A program made the translations under genes and the position numbers. Of a DNA stretch of 64,000 nucleotides, positions 34,918-48,043 are shown one piece after another. The stretch lies in the NCBI RefSeq assembly GCF_020360975.1, contig NW_025408669.1:1-64000 (forward strand), given 5' to 3'. The DNA is from Hirsutella rhossiliensis (taxonomy: Eukaryota > Ascomycota > Sordariomycetes > Hypocreales > Ophiocordycipitaceae). The notes beneath the pieces are model-generated. The model made no database searches, was not told where the DNA came from, and was given only the letters and a program-made list of their open reading frames with translations. Position 1 is the first letter of the stretch, and each line of letters starts with the position of its first letter.

Positions 34918-35367
34918 TATAACGACCGGTATTATTCTTAAGGGATAAACCTATCGAGGGGTTTATATTAGTAGATATAATAGGGCGTAGTCTAAGTAAT
35001 AATAAGTATATTACGTTAGTAATAAGTTAGAGGTTATAGACTATAGACTATAACTAAGTAATTAAAATTAGAGATAGAATTATAATAAAGATCTATATTA
35101 AAAGCTAGAGAGCTATCTATTTAAAGGAGTAAAAGTAGGTAGCTATATATACTTATAGAGACTATCCTTAGATTATAGGCCTAGCTATAATACCTAACGT
35201 TAGATTATATAGAGCGTAGTAATCTCGTTAATCCTAGATTACTTAGATCTTTACGATCCCCTTAATCCTATATCTATTAGATAGTTATGCCGACTATTTA
35301 TCCGTTAGACTATATTATATACTTAATACGGTTGACTATTAGCGGCCTAGTAGCTATAGTTATAATA
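34918..35367 (-). repeat. GyA copy 1, right (5') LTR, 450 bp
   Basis: Homologous to 20215-20664, 62016-62486 and 63099-63548. Flanked on the outside by GAAAA (35368-35372). Confidence 0.9.
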
Positions 35368-35372
35368 GAAAA

Positions 35373-37300
35373 TAAAGGCGTTGTTTCTATATAGATAAAG
35401 GGACTAGTAAGGGCGCTTAGCTCTCTCCTTTATAGATTCTAAGGTAGGGATCCTATCTTAAGGTTACTTAGGGAAAGGCTACTTAGTTTAGATAAAGAGC
35501 TTAATTTAGTTAACGCTTAAGGTAACGAAGGTCTAGGCCTATTCTCGATTCTCGTTAGCGCGATTAGATAGTTAGGGGTCTTTTTAAGGAGGAGTCTTAT
35601 AAAGAAACCGCGTATAGCTTAAGTAATTAAGTTAGGTTACTCTATAAAGGTAGCTAGCGTAGTTAGCTCTTTTCTCGCTCTCTTTACTATATAAGCTAGT
35701 TCTATATCTCTTTAGAGCAGTAGTTTCTATCCGCTAAGCCTATCTTAGAGGTTAACTACCTCTAGGACTTCCTAGAGGTTTTATTCTTCTTAATCTCCTA
35801 GAATAATATAGTTATATTAGTAAATCCGTTTATACCTAGGAATCCTTATAAGAAAGACTCTGCTAAAAGTTATTAAACCCTAATTAGATAGTATCCTTTA
35901 TAGTCGTTTAACCCCGCTATTAAACTACTAGGAAACTCCGCTACCCTATAATATCGCTTACGTATAATTAAGTTTATTTACCGCGATAGCTTAGATTCTA
36001 TATATTAGCCTATCGACGTAGCCTTTTATACTTATCCTCTTATCTAGCTTAAAGAAATATTAGTCTTAGTATAAGATTTTATCTATTTATAGGGATTCTT
36101 ATATTACCCTATACCTTTACTCTAGAATTACTTTAACCTTTAATTATCGCTACTTAATTATCTTAAGGCATAGCCCGACTATACCTCTAACTTAGTATTA
36201 GATTATTATTAAGGCTAAGTAGCTATATTCCTACCCTTCCTACTAAGCGGTATAAGGGACTAGTATATAGGTAAAGTTATAAGGAACTTAGAGGATATAA
36301 AGAAACTACTACTATAGTTATAGGAACGTATAGAGTCTAGTATACCGTCCCTCTTTCTAAGTATTAAAAACGACTAAGTTTCCTTCCCTATAGTCTTAAA
36401 AGAACGCTCCTTAGTAGAGTCCCCTTTTATCTAGTCCTACTAAAAAGTTAATAACTTTAGTTATATACCTTTATTTATACGTAAAGTAACTAAGGTTAAA
36501 GGTAAGAGCGGTAAACTTAATTAAATACTCCTTATTATTTAAGCATTTATAGTACTTTATATATCTATCTTTTATATCTTTAATGGGTTCCCCTTAGTAG
36601 TCGGTATAAACTAATAGTAGGTAAGGTAAAGGGTATACTACGTTCTTAATACCTCTTATTAAGATCTTAATTATTACGCTAAGGCTAAAGCTTATAGCTT
36701 ATTATTTATTAATAGCTCTATAGAGAAAGTTATATACGTCGACGATATACTCTTCTTAGCGGGCCTTATTCCTAGTAAATCCGTTTATCTTTTTAACGCC
36801 TTTATATATTATCTAAGCGTCTTTAAGGGTAATATCCCGCCGTTTAATAAGGCCCGTTAGTATTAAGTGCTAACGATCTCTATAAATATACTAAGGAGGT
36901 TACTTCTACCTATAAATATCTTATTAGTCTTAGTCTACGAACCTTTCCTTATCTTTAGCGTAGAAGCGCCCTTCGCCGCTTTCTACTTTAACTTTACTAT
37001 AGTAAGTAGGTAAAATAGAGCTCCTACTCTTAAATAGTAATACGCTAAAAAAGATAGCTATATTCTTAGGGAGGTCTATAGCTAGGCCTAGGATACTATT
37101 TAAGTTCGCCGCTATATCTTAAGAAAGGGTAGAGTAAGCGAAAGAGAGGAAGAAGATAAGATTAAATAGTTAAGGTAAGTAGTTCTAAGTTATAACGCTA
37201 AGAGGCTAAGAGGGTATTATATATATATATAAGAGTTATATTAGTAAAGGGGATTGTTATTAGTAAGGAAGTATATAAAGTATATATATATATATATATA
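35373..37300 (+). pseudogene. Ty1/Copia-like pol relic
   Basis: On the plus strand near 36700-36790 a frame reads LLFINSSIEKVIYVDDILFLAG, which fits the Copia-type RT active-site block (a short run before YVDD). Unlike the Gypsy copies, this YVDD is intact. Upstream to 35.4 kb some coding-like segments exist but I could not place integrase or gag. A (TA)n run at about 37280-37300 and a GA-rich tract at 37300-37335 may belong to its 3' end. No LTR pair was found. Confidence 0.45.
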
Positions 37301-39350
37301 TAGAAGGAAGAAGAAGGAAGGAAGAAGGAGGGTATAGTAAGAGGAATAAATAGTTATTAAAGCGCGCGGTTATTAGTTACTTAAGCTAGCCTTTATAGCG
37401 GTAAGGTCTTAAGCGTATTTAAGGGTTACGCTTAAATAGCTTCTTTTACTAGTTATTAATTAATAAGCTATCTAATCTCTACCTTTTTCTTTTCTTCTTT
37501 ACTCTTTTTATTCCTCTTCTTCCTCTTTTCTCCTCTATCTTCTTTATTTCTTTAGACCGCTACCTCTTATCTTCTCCTTTTACGACTACCTCTTCTTCCT
37601 TATTATATCTTATAAGACCGCTAAACTCGAAACTAAAGAGCTACTAAATATCGTTAACCTCTCTTTAACTACTCTTCTACGACCTTCCCTTATTATTACT
37701 ACTCTTCTTACTTAGAATTATTATACTAAGGTCTTTCCTCTTTATATAAAGTACTTTTAAGTAACGACTATTTAACTTATTTAATCTTACTTAGCTCGTT
37801 CTAACTATCTTCTTTTATAAATCTATAGTTACTTTAAGACCTAGGTTTATAGTAGAAATAATATCGGTTACTAAGGGTTTTTAATTTATATAGAAATTGC
37901 CTTTTAGTTATAGGTTCCGTTAAAAGCTCTTAATATTATTAAGATTAAAGCGCGTAGTCGCTCTCCTCTTTTCTACTTTCTCGAGAGCATACTAGGTCGG
38001 TATAATTAAATCGTCTTCTATGCCCTTTATTATAGACGTCGGCTAATAACCTATATCCCTATAGAAATCGCTTATCTATATAGATACTTCTTTTCTTAGT
38101 TTAGTTTAAAGTAGTAAGAATACTCTTAAGTAGTCTTAATTACTTTATATAGAACTTATAATCCTCGCCTTTATTAAGGGTATATTTAAACTTATTAGAT
38201 AACTATAACTTCTACTTATAAGTATATTATATTTCTTTTTTATAAGTATATCTCTCTTTTAAGTACTACTAGCGGTTCTTACGCTAACTATATCTAGAAT
38301 TCGACTAAGGCGCTTATTTATAAATAGCGGTACTTCCTTAGATACTATAAGGCTACTTATAACCTTAATAGATTTACTAACTATATATATAGTTATAATT
38401 TCTATACTAACCTTAAAACTAATAAATTTTATAACGAGTATATTAGTAATAAGACCGCCCCTTATCTTTTTTATAATATCCTTAATCCCTTTAGTCTTAC
38501 TAAAGATTTAAAGGAAAAGGAGGAAATTAACCTTATACCCGTTTTACCTAGAAAGAGATTATATAGGTTTAACGAGCTCTCTCTTAAGTAATAATTAAAT
38601 AGTCTTTAAGTTCGCTTTATAGTAGTCTATAATAGGTTTACTAAGAGTAGGTAGCTTTATTTAGTCGCTATCTTTAGCGGTAAAAGTTTTTCTCTTAAGG
38701 TTATACGCGTTTAATCTAGTAAGTTAAAAATATATTAAAATTTATCTTATAGGCGCGTTTATTTTCGCTATAGCGGGTCTCCCCTTTTATAATAAAGAAT
38801 AAACGTCCCTATCTATAAAGTAAAAAATCCTATTCTTAAGGGAGGTAGGTAGTAAGAATATTCGTTTTCTTACTTTATTATTTAATTATATCTCTATTCG
38901 TCTTCTTTAAGGTAGTAGAGGATAGGGTATTATTAAGGAAGGGTAGGAAATATTATCTTTATCTACTTAGGGAGCTTTAGGTAGAAAATTTAAAACGGTA
39001 AGGTAGTAAGTAAAGCGCTCGTAAATATCTCGGCTACTATAGTTATCCTTCGATTAGATAGTTAGACGGTACCTTAGTTACTAGTTAGGTTTTAGCGTAC
39101 TTTTTACGATAGTTATAGATTTTTATCTTTACTGCCTTTTCCTCCCTAGCTCCTTTTTACCTCCTTCTTTTCTCGTTAAATTAGCGTCTTTAAGGCTCTT
39201 ATATAGAGATCCTTTTTTACTTTACTAAGTTATAGTAGCTAAACCTCGATCGTATACCTTAGGCCTTTCTTAGGTATCTATAGTCGCTCTTCTTCCTCTT
39301 CTTAGCTTTAATCCTTCTAAGGTTTATTAAGGAGTTATTACGACCGTAGT
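37301..39350. other. RIP-mutated stretch beyond the GyD integrase, unassigned
   Basis: A C/T-rich run at 37480-37580 precedes about 1.7 kb in which long frames exist on the plus strand if TAA/TAG are read as Gln. That resembles the antisense modules of GyB and GyC, but I could not establish a start or a conserved product. Confidence 0.35.
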
Positions 39351-42300
39351 ACTATTTAATCTAAGGCTTCTTTACTTAATAGGAGTAGTAAATTATTTAC
39401 TTTATCTATTATTTCTTCCTTCCTCCTCTTATTAAGAGTAATCTTATCCTAGAGTAATTAGTCGTTCTTAGTAAAGTACTACTAACCTTCTTTATCCTTT
39501 TTAAACTTCTTTAGATACTCTCTTAGGATTATCTTATTAAGTATAATTCTATTTAAAGTCTTAATCCTATACGCCCTAGACTACTCCGAGCGTAATACTA
39601 CTTAAAATAGACCGTTCTACCTTATCTAATACTTAGCTTACCTCCTTAGATTATTTAATCGTCTTATATTAAATAGTAAGATAAGGTCTCTAAGTTATAA
39701 GCTTTCTTTCCTTATTATATACTTATTAGCTTTATCCGTCCTCTTTATTAATCGATTCTAATATCTTATTACTCTTTTCTTAGCTTCTTCTATATCTTTT
39801 TCTTTCCTTTTTAAAACTTATACTTATACTTTAAATAATTCTTTTTTTATCTTTACTTTATCTTAGTCGATTAGTCGCTAAGTTAAGTATTCTACCTTAA
39901 AAGGTAGTACTAGTTCCTATTTATATAGTAAGTAGAAAGCTAATATTTTATAAGACTCTCTAACTACTATTCGGTCTATAAGGATTACTTAGTTAAGGTA
40001 TTTAATCTACTTACCCTTTTTCTCTACTATTTTTATAAGTACTATTATTAACTATTAGTGCCTTTATTTTACTACCGCGTTTACTTTTAGATTATATACT
40101 AAAGTTTAGATAACTTTAACGCCTATATCTTCTAGGATATACTTAAAGTCTTTCTTTATTTCGGGCCCTCTATTAATTATAGCGTATAGTATTACGCTAT
40201 ACTTATAAATAATAGAGAGTATAAATTTAGTTATAGCTCCTATAGTAATTTCCTTAACTAGGGTTACTTCTACCTAATTAGTAAGGTCGTCTTATACTTC
40301 TATAAGGTATAAATACCTATAATTAGATAGTATATACTAGCTATCTAAGTAAATCTTACTTATAAGGTAGCTAGGCGCGGTCGCGGTTATAACTTCTTAG
40401 GGTCTCTTAGTCGTAAAGTATTAGTATTCTTTATAGGAAGAGATTACGCTATAAATATTATTCTAAAGGCTAGCCTATTAATACTTATTCTTTATAAACG
40501 TATATATAACTTATTATCCTTTATATTCTATTTACGTATAGTACTTTACGATAATCCTTTTCTATTCTTTTAGGTCGTCTATAACTAGTATAGGTCCCCT
40601 TTCTTCCTTTCTAAGGAGTCGCTAAAGCTTTTAATCTTTAATATAGAAATTTAGACTCTTTAAACGTAGCTTCTTATAGTCTTATTTAGAAAGGCCCTTC
40701 GGCCGTTTTAACGTTTAAAGGAAGTCTATAATTATCCTTAATTCCTTTAAGTAGTCCCCTTATACTACGTTTAAGTAGAAGTCTATAAATTCTTTAATAT
40801 CGCTTTTTATTTCCCTATTTAATACGTTAGAAGGTCCTTTAGGCTTTCTTAAGAGTTTATCGGCTATACTATTCTTCTTACCTTCGATATATTATATAGT
40901 AAAGTTAAAGAGGAAAATATAGCTTATCTAGTAAGGTACTATAGCTCTAGGGATATCTTTAAAGGCACCTTTTAGTTAATCGACTAAGACCTATACGTTA
41001 GTTTCTAAGATAAAATATACGCTATATAAGTATATTCTTAGTCTCCTAAGCGCACTTAATATAGCCCTATACTCCCTCTTTATCGTATTATATTTAGTTT
41101 TTACTAGTAACTACGTTCTACTTTCGAACCTTATAGGGCGCCTCTTTTTATTAACGATTTATATTAAGACTACCCCCTAGCTAAGTAAACTAGTATTATA
41201 TATTAAAATAATATCTCCTCTTCTTAGGCTAACGTCTAAGGATATTAAAAAGACTAGATTAGTAATAGCTTCCTTAAAGGTAGCTATCGCTTTTACTTAT
41301 TTATCTCCTTATTCTTAATAGACTTCTTTCTTTAATAGGTCTATAAAGAGTGTTACTAAGATAGCGAACTATTTAATCTAGATTTAATAGTATCCTACGA
41401 TACTAAGGAAAGCTTTAATATACGTTATATTAAGGTATCTTATTTATTCCTTAATTTTAATAACTTTAGCTTTTATAAGGCACCTTTTATTTATTCTATA
41501 GATATAACTAATAACTTTAGTTACTTACTAATAGAATTTCGATTTAGCTCCTATAATTATATAACTAAAGAGTTTAACGTTAACTAAGACTTTATTAAGG
41601 TTAATAAGGTATTCGAAGATAAATCTCCTTACTCTTAGCGCTACCTCTTTATTATTATACGTTATATCGGGCCCCTTAATACCTATATTATCGAGGAAAT
41701 TCCTATAGATATTCGGTATAAGGTCTTATAAGATTCTTTATATTATCCTTATAAATTAGCTAACTAAGTTCGTATCCCCTTAAGGGAGTATATATATATA
41801 AGTAGCTAATAGGTATCGCGAATATTATTAAGTTATAGCTTTTAATATTAAGAAGGATCTAATTATAGCTTAAAAAAAGGTCTAGGAGGGAAAGGATCTT
41901 ATATATCGAGAAGTAGTCGCTAAACTTATTTATATTTAGCGGTAGGTTTATATCTCTTATTATAACGGTATTTATACGCGTAGCGGAATTAATTTAGCGT
42001 AGTCCTTTATCTTTCTTTACTACTTAGAAAAAGGGGTTCCTATAAAGCCTATACCCTTCTTTAAGGACTCCTATTTCTAGTCTAATTTTAAGGATATTAA
42101 TAACTTTCTACTCTATTACTTTTAGGATTAAGATTAAGGCTACTTACTACGCCTTATATTCTATTATCTTAATAACCTATAGGGGGGCTATAGCTAGGTC
42201 GACTTTGCCTCTTTCTATAAAGTCCTAAGATAATACTACTTTCCTACTAAATAGAATACTATTAAAGATCTAGATTTCTACCTCTATAAGAAAGCCCCTA

Positions 42301-45300
42301 AATTATTCGTAAATTACTTTAAGTCTTTCTTATATTAGCTACTTTCCTTTCTATATACTTAAGAATTTTCCTATTATATATTCCGGGTAGGGTCTAGGCT
42401 ATATCTTATCTTTAACGGTATTCTATTTAGTCTTCTTTTAGTTAGGGTCCCCTTCTAGCGTTAAGCCGTTTAATAAAGTATTATTAATAGGGTTAATCTT
42501 ATCTACTTTTCTTTTAAAGAGAGTATTAACTCTTAGATTATATAATCTAATAGGTCGTTTCCTCCCTATCTTAACTTTAACCTTCTAGATCTTTCTAAAC
42601 TTCTTTCTAGCTCTAATAATATTTTTCTTAAATTCTCTTATAGCCTCTATAACTATAACTTTAATAATCTCTTTTACTATCTTAGATCTAATAGCTAGAA
42701 TCGCCTTATCTCCTTTATCTATAATTAATTACTATTATACTAGTACTATTAAGGGCTCGTTTACGCTAGTATAGGCTAGGTTAGGGACTTAGTTAGCGCC
42801 CCCTCTATAACTAAGGATCTTGCCTCTTAGTAAGAGAATCTCGGCTATTAGGGTATTTATAAGGGGTTCTCTCTATAATTATTAGGTATCTCCTAGGTTA
42901 TCTTCTTTAACTTCTATTACTAAAGCCTAAAAAGATTTCTTAGGAGCTAGGTAGCTATTTCCTATATAGTCTCCTCGAGCTTTAGTCTTTCGTATACGTC
43001 TTTATTAACTATTAAGGTTATAGTCTAAAAGGATTTTACTATATCGACCTCGTCTAAAAGCTCCTATCTAATAGCTCTTACCACTAGCGTAACTACCTAG
43101 ATAGTACCGATCTAATATTTAACCTATATATCGCCGTTCCTTAAGGAATAATTAAATAATATATATATAGCTCTAATAAATAGTATGCTTAGGATAAAGG
43201 GGACTAAGACTTTATTTAGTATAATATAAAGACGGATTAGTATCTAGGCTATACCTAGATAGAGATTAGTTTCTACCTCCCTAACTATATCTATAAAGGA
43301 CCTAGTATACGCTATTATTAATGCTCTTATTAGTAGGATTTTAAGCCCGTATACGTTTATATATCTTTTAGTAATAAGGTTTCCTTTAAACCTAGTATCG
43401 ATTAGGGCGCTTAGAACTTTAGCTTTCTAGCTACCGAGCTATACTTAAATATAGGGTAGGTCTTATATATACTTAAGCGAGCGGAAAGGTATAAGGACCG
43501 TGTTTATATATATTATAGGAATCGCTATAAGGTCTTTTAGAGTTATCTCTTAGTATCTTATCGAGAGTACTACTTCCTATATAATAAATTTATCTTTCTC
43601 TAGTCTTATTGCCTCTAGAGTTTATTAATTAAATAGTCCTTAGGCTATATAAGAAGGTATAAGTAATAAGCGTAGAATCGGGTAATCGATAATATAAGCG
43701 GAAAGATCGATCGAAGGAGTATAGGGTAGGATTTCGTCCGGAATTTATAACGAGTATATAAGGGGCTAAATAATATATTAAAAGAATAGCGTTATAAAAG
43801 ATATATACGAACTTACTTATTCTATCTACTACTCCTAGGGAAATCCTTTGTCTTTTATAGACTATTGCTCGCTTACTAGTAGACTAATTAGTTAGCTTTC
43901 TAGCATATTTTATAGTGCTTAAAAAGCTCTATTTATAGTATATCTTCCTAACTTAGTAAGTGGTCTAATTATAGCGTAATAGTTAATATAAGACTATAGG
44001 TTCTAGTATAAGTAGTGGATTTAACTAGAATATTCTATGCCCTACCTATTCTTATATCGCGGATATCTTCGGAACCGCTAGGCTAAAATAGGCAATAGGG
44101 TATCCGTTCTGCTCGTAATTAACTTATGCAATTTATGCATATTTTTATCTATAAGGATAGGCTTATCCTAACCCGCTTTTCCTAGAGGAAGGTATAGATG
44201 TCTAGTAGAGGTCTTTATCTTTTAAGGGTTATTCCCTTAGACTATATTATAGAGCCTCTTTTTACTAGCTTATTCTATAGAGCCTCCCTACGCTTATTAT
44301 TTCTTTATAATAGTAAAATAGGAATATAAGGGTATATTCTTATAGGCTAGTTATATTACGCTAATTATATTAGTTATAAACCTAACTTCCTTTAGTACTT
44401 ATTAGACTTCGAGGCACTTATAATCTAATTCTTTATAAGTAGGGTAAGTAAGCTTAATTAGTTCGACTTAGTATTCTTTGTTTTATTCTTCGACTTATAC
44501 TAAAGCTACTATAAGTTTTCCTTATAGATATTTAAGGAGGAGTAAACTACTCTCTATATTATCTTTAGCTGCTTTTATAACCGTTATCGTAGCTCTATAG
44601 GGTCTTATATTACTCTCTACTTACTCTAGGGTCTAGAATTTAATGTTTTCTATATCTTAAGCTATATCTATATATCTTATACTAAGTCTCTTACTTAGTT
44701 AAGGAATAAAGTTAATTAGGTAATTTAAAGGGATTAGGATTCTTTTATATATAATTTCTCCTACGATTTTATCTATAAGTCTATCAAACTTCTTATTTAG
44801 ATCTACTCTATATCTATAGTATATAGGGATAATCTTTAAGCTAGTTTTTACTATTCTCGTTATCTCGATTTCCTCTACGTCCTTTTTAACTCTTTATCTT
44901 TTCCCCTTATAGGTATTAATCCCTATCGTAGTTATATAGATTATCTAATTATATATATTACTTTATTATATATTATCTATAATTATAATAACCGATATCC
45001 TTCTTACTTCTTTTCGTATATCGCTTACTTCTAGATTCCTTAGCTTCTACTTATATAGGCTTCTATATCTTTAGAACTAGTCTAGGAAACCGGATTCTCT
45101 TTTACTAATAGCTTAATTTAAGTAAGATAGTATAACTATAGCTTTAACCTATTTAATAAGTAGTAATATAAAGGAGTCTAGCTATATATCTACCTAGTAT
45201 ATAATAAGCCTTTAAATATATATACCTATTTAAGAAAACCTATTAGTAAGTACTAAGGGAATTACGCTTCCGTTATCTTTTTATTTAAGGTAAAGAGTCC

Positions 45301-47070
45301 TATTTACTACTTTATATATTATAAATCCGATCTTATAGTCCTAAAAGTATACCTTATACTTATTAAGGTAGTATCCTTCTTTACTATAATAAAAGTATCT
45401 CTTAGGCCGGTTAAAACTATTAACCTAAAACTATATATATTAATTAGATAGGTAGTAAAATCTAATAGTATTTATACTACCTCCTTATCTATAACTTAAA
45501 GAGTAGCCTCTACTATTAACACGTTTTTATTCCCTATTAAGCTAGTTAAATATCTACTCTTACTAGTAAGTAAGGTTAATCTTTATATCTTTAAAGGCTT
45601 TTATTAGGTCTAAGATCTCCTTTATAGGCTATCTAGGTTTCTTATCTATTTTCTTTAACTCTTTAGGAAGTTTTTCTTTACCCTCGTTAGATTCGGCTTC
45701 CTTTATTACTTTATTAATTTCCCTAAAAAGCTAGTCTTTCTTTAGGTTCTTAAGCTTTTAATTATAGACTTTAAATACTATATCTTATCGCTTAACGTCC
45801 TAGTAAGGTGCTAAGTAGTTATTAATTATATAGATAAGGCTTTTATATAGGAGTTTCGAGATAACTTTAGATATCTTCCTATTTCTCTTTATAACGTTAA
45901 TAATAAGCTCCTTTAGTATTATATAGTAGATAAAGTATAACTAAACTATAGATTCTTCCTAGCCGTTAAGTTATACCTTATACTTAAGGTATAAGTAAAG
46001 ACTAAGCTATTCTATAACTTCCGTAATAGTCTTAGGCTTTTAAGTATTATAATAGTATAAGCGGTCGTTAGTAGTTTCTAGTTATTTAATATTATATATA
46101 TCGTAGTATTAAAGGAGTCTCTTTTTTACTTCTTTTAAGTAAGTCTATCTATAAGAATTTTAATAGTAAGGGCTTATATAGAGGAGATATAGACTTCGAG
46201 CTAGTCTATTTTATCCTTATCGTAGATATAGTTAACGCGTATCTCCTATTTAAACTTCTTAAAGAATTTAGTTATATTTTTACTATTAAATTTACTAATA
46301 AATAGGAGTTATAGTTAGTAGAGTCTTCTTATAAGGTTATCTTAGCTTCTAGTAAGTATATCTTTAAGTCTATTAGCAATCTTATTAATATCTACCTTAA
46401 TTTTCTTTATATTACTAGTAGTAAGATTAGATAATCCCTCTTAATAGTTAGCGTTTCTAGATATAGTATACTTATAGATTATAAGGTTACGAAATTTAAA
46501 GTTAGAGTTTTCGGAGTTAGAGGATATCTTATTATAACTATCTTATTACTTACTTTCTTATTTATTAGTAGGAGGTAGGCGTTCTCTATAAGCTACTATA
46601 TAGAGGAGAGCTAAGGTTAAGGTTATTAGGGTGTCCCTTATTAATACCTATATTAGTAATATTAGTATATATATAAGTAAGAGGTCTTAGTAAGGTTCTA
46701 GAACGGTCTAGATTATACTATCGTTATTATTTATATCTTTTAAAGTATTATATAAGGATTATAGTTTCTTAACTAAGTCGCTAGTATTAGGGGTTATAGG
46801 GTTAATAATAGGAGCTTAGGGATTTTTAGTATTAGCTTATTACTTTTCCTTTACTACTAGCAAAGGCATTATCTAATTATTTATTTCCCGGTAAGTCTAT
46901 CGCTTTATTAGGTCCCTAACTCTAGCTATTAAGGTAGTTGCTACTTTAATTATTAAATCCCTAGATTTTATTTTTTCTAAATAATACCGTCGTCCTCTAA
47001 GTATTCTCGGCTTTATAAAGCTACTCGTCGCTATATAAATAGAACGGAATAACGAGTTTACGCCCTAAAG
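39351..47070 (-). pseudogene. GyD: Ty3/Gypsy gag-pol relic, minus strand
   Basis: Near 42000-42060 the minus strand reads LYRNPFFQVVKKDKGLR (with TAG as Gln), the start of a Gypsy-type RT domain. Near 41660-41700 it reads NFLDNIGIKGPD, the active-site block of a fungal Gypsy lineage with FLDD, the second Asp changed to Asn (41687-41698). Protease and gag should extend to about 47.0 kb and RNase H and integrase to about 39.4 kb; I read these by position, not motif. A solo LTR (43648-44344) interrupts it. No flanking LTR pair was found. Confidence 0.6.
43648..44344. mobile_element. Solo LTR S697, copy 3 (697 bp)
   Basis: The perfect target duplication GGCTA is at 43643-43647 and 44345-44349. 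Terminal bases are TATAAGAAGG and TTCTTATA. It keeps a few TG and CA, and is the least mutated of the three copies. Confidence 0.9.
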
Positions 47071-47074
47071 ACTA

Positions 47075-47457
47075 GTTTTAACGGGGACGAGGGTATATAC
47101 CTAAAGCACGCGTAGTACGTAGCTAAGGATTAGCAGAGCAATTAACTATATAATTATCTAATTATTTAGCCTATATATAGCTTTAAGGGCCTTAGGTTAT
47201 AAATATAAGTCTTAGAGATTTCTTTACTCTATGCCTCTTTATCTTTACTAGAGTCGCGTAACTAACGGTATCTACTTTAAAGGGGAAAAATAAAAATTTA
47301 AATTAACTATAATTAAGGAAGATACCTAATTAGATAATCGAGGTCTTTATAACGCCTTTAAGTATACTTAGAAGTAAGTTAGAAGGGGAGTGCTAGGGGT
47401 CTTATCCCCCCCCTTAATAGGCTAATATCTATAGGGGTACGATCTTACCTATTAAAG
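47075..47457 (+). repeat. Subtelomeric repeat fragment
   Basis: Homologous to 19035-19415 and, inverted, to about 785-1150. Both edges coincide with breaks in neighbouring elements (GyD on the left, GyA copy 2 on the right) and no target duplication flanks it, so it is not a clean solo LTR. Confidence 0.6.
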
Positions 47458-47551
47458 TAGTAAATAACTTATAACTATTAGGCGTTCTTAATAAGGCGAA
47501 TTAGTCCTCGTTTAGTATTAGCGAGGAGTTTATAGATCTTAGTCCTTTAAC

Positions 47552-48038
47552 TATCGCGAAGCGTGGCCTGATTTCGTAGTTCTCGGAGATATCCCTTAGC
47601 ACGAGGGACTAAGGAAGCTAAAAACACCCGGTATAGAAGAAGGAAGAAGGAGCTAAAAAGAGGTGCAGAAAGGAGGGTAGGGGTATAAGGGGAAGCAGAA
47701 GTAGCGATAGCTTCCTATAGAGGTAGCGAGAGATAAGACAGATAGGCCGGCAACGGCTAGAAAGGAGGGGAAAAACTAGTAAAAAGCTTAGTAGTCGAAA
47801 GGACATTAGTAGCTTCTTTAAGTAGGATCTTCTTTATTAATCGAGATGCTAGACGGGTATAAAGAGGGGCGTTAGATAGAGGAAAGAAGGAAAATTAAGG
47901 CAATAAAAACAATTACTCCCTTACTATAATTACTGCCCCTATAAGATTTAAACATCTCTGCCCTGCCTATCCGACCCCTTACTTCTACTTTTACCTTTAT
48001 GCATTTTATATACACTTCTTATATCTCTCTTCGCGAGA
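47552..48038 (-). mobile_element. S473 element, copy in GyA copy 2 (487 bp)
   Basis: TTAAC is duplicated at 47547-47551 and 48039-48043; the uninterrupted site is visible in GyA copy 1 near 21420. Ends are TATCGCGAAG (TGTCGCGAAG before RIP) and CTTCGCGAGA. It is partly mutated, intermediate between 33373-33845 and the two old copies. A 62-codon open frame inside is chance. Confidence 0.85.
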
Positions 48039-48043
48039 TTAAC

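Larger units (their letters stand above)
20215..35367 (-). mobile_element. GyA copy 1: complete Ty3/Gypsy element with two nested insertions
   Basis: Two 450-bp LTRs and the target duplication GAAAA (20210-20214, 35368-35372) define the element. Without the nested GyB (22390-29332) and S473 (33373-33845) and their target duplications it is about 7.7 kb. Its homologue, copy 2, lacks both insertions at these sites, giving empty-site proof. All coding frames are destroyed by RIP. Confidence 0.9.

Noticed and set aside
37270..37305. (TA)n run as a regulatory or structural element
   Set aside because: TA runs arise readily from RIP and are common across the window.
47075..47457. Solo LTR interpretation of the subtelomeric fragment
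   Set aside because: Flanking five-mers differ (AGTTT against AAGTA) and two other copies extend beyond the same border.
47618..47806. 62-codon frame in the S473 copy at 47.6 kb
   Set aside because: Leu/Ser-rich translation of the element's purine/pyrimidine bias; not conserved.
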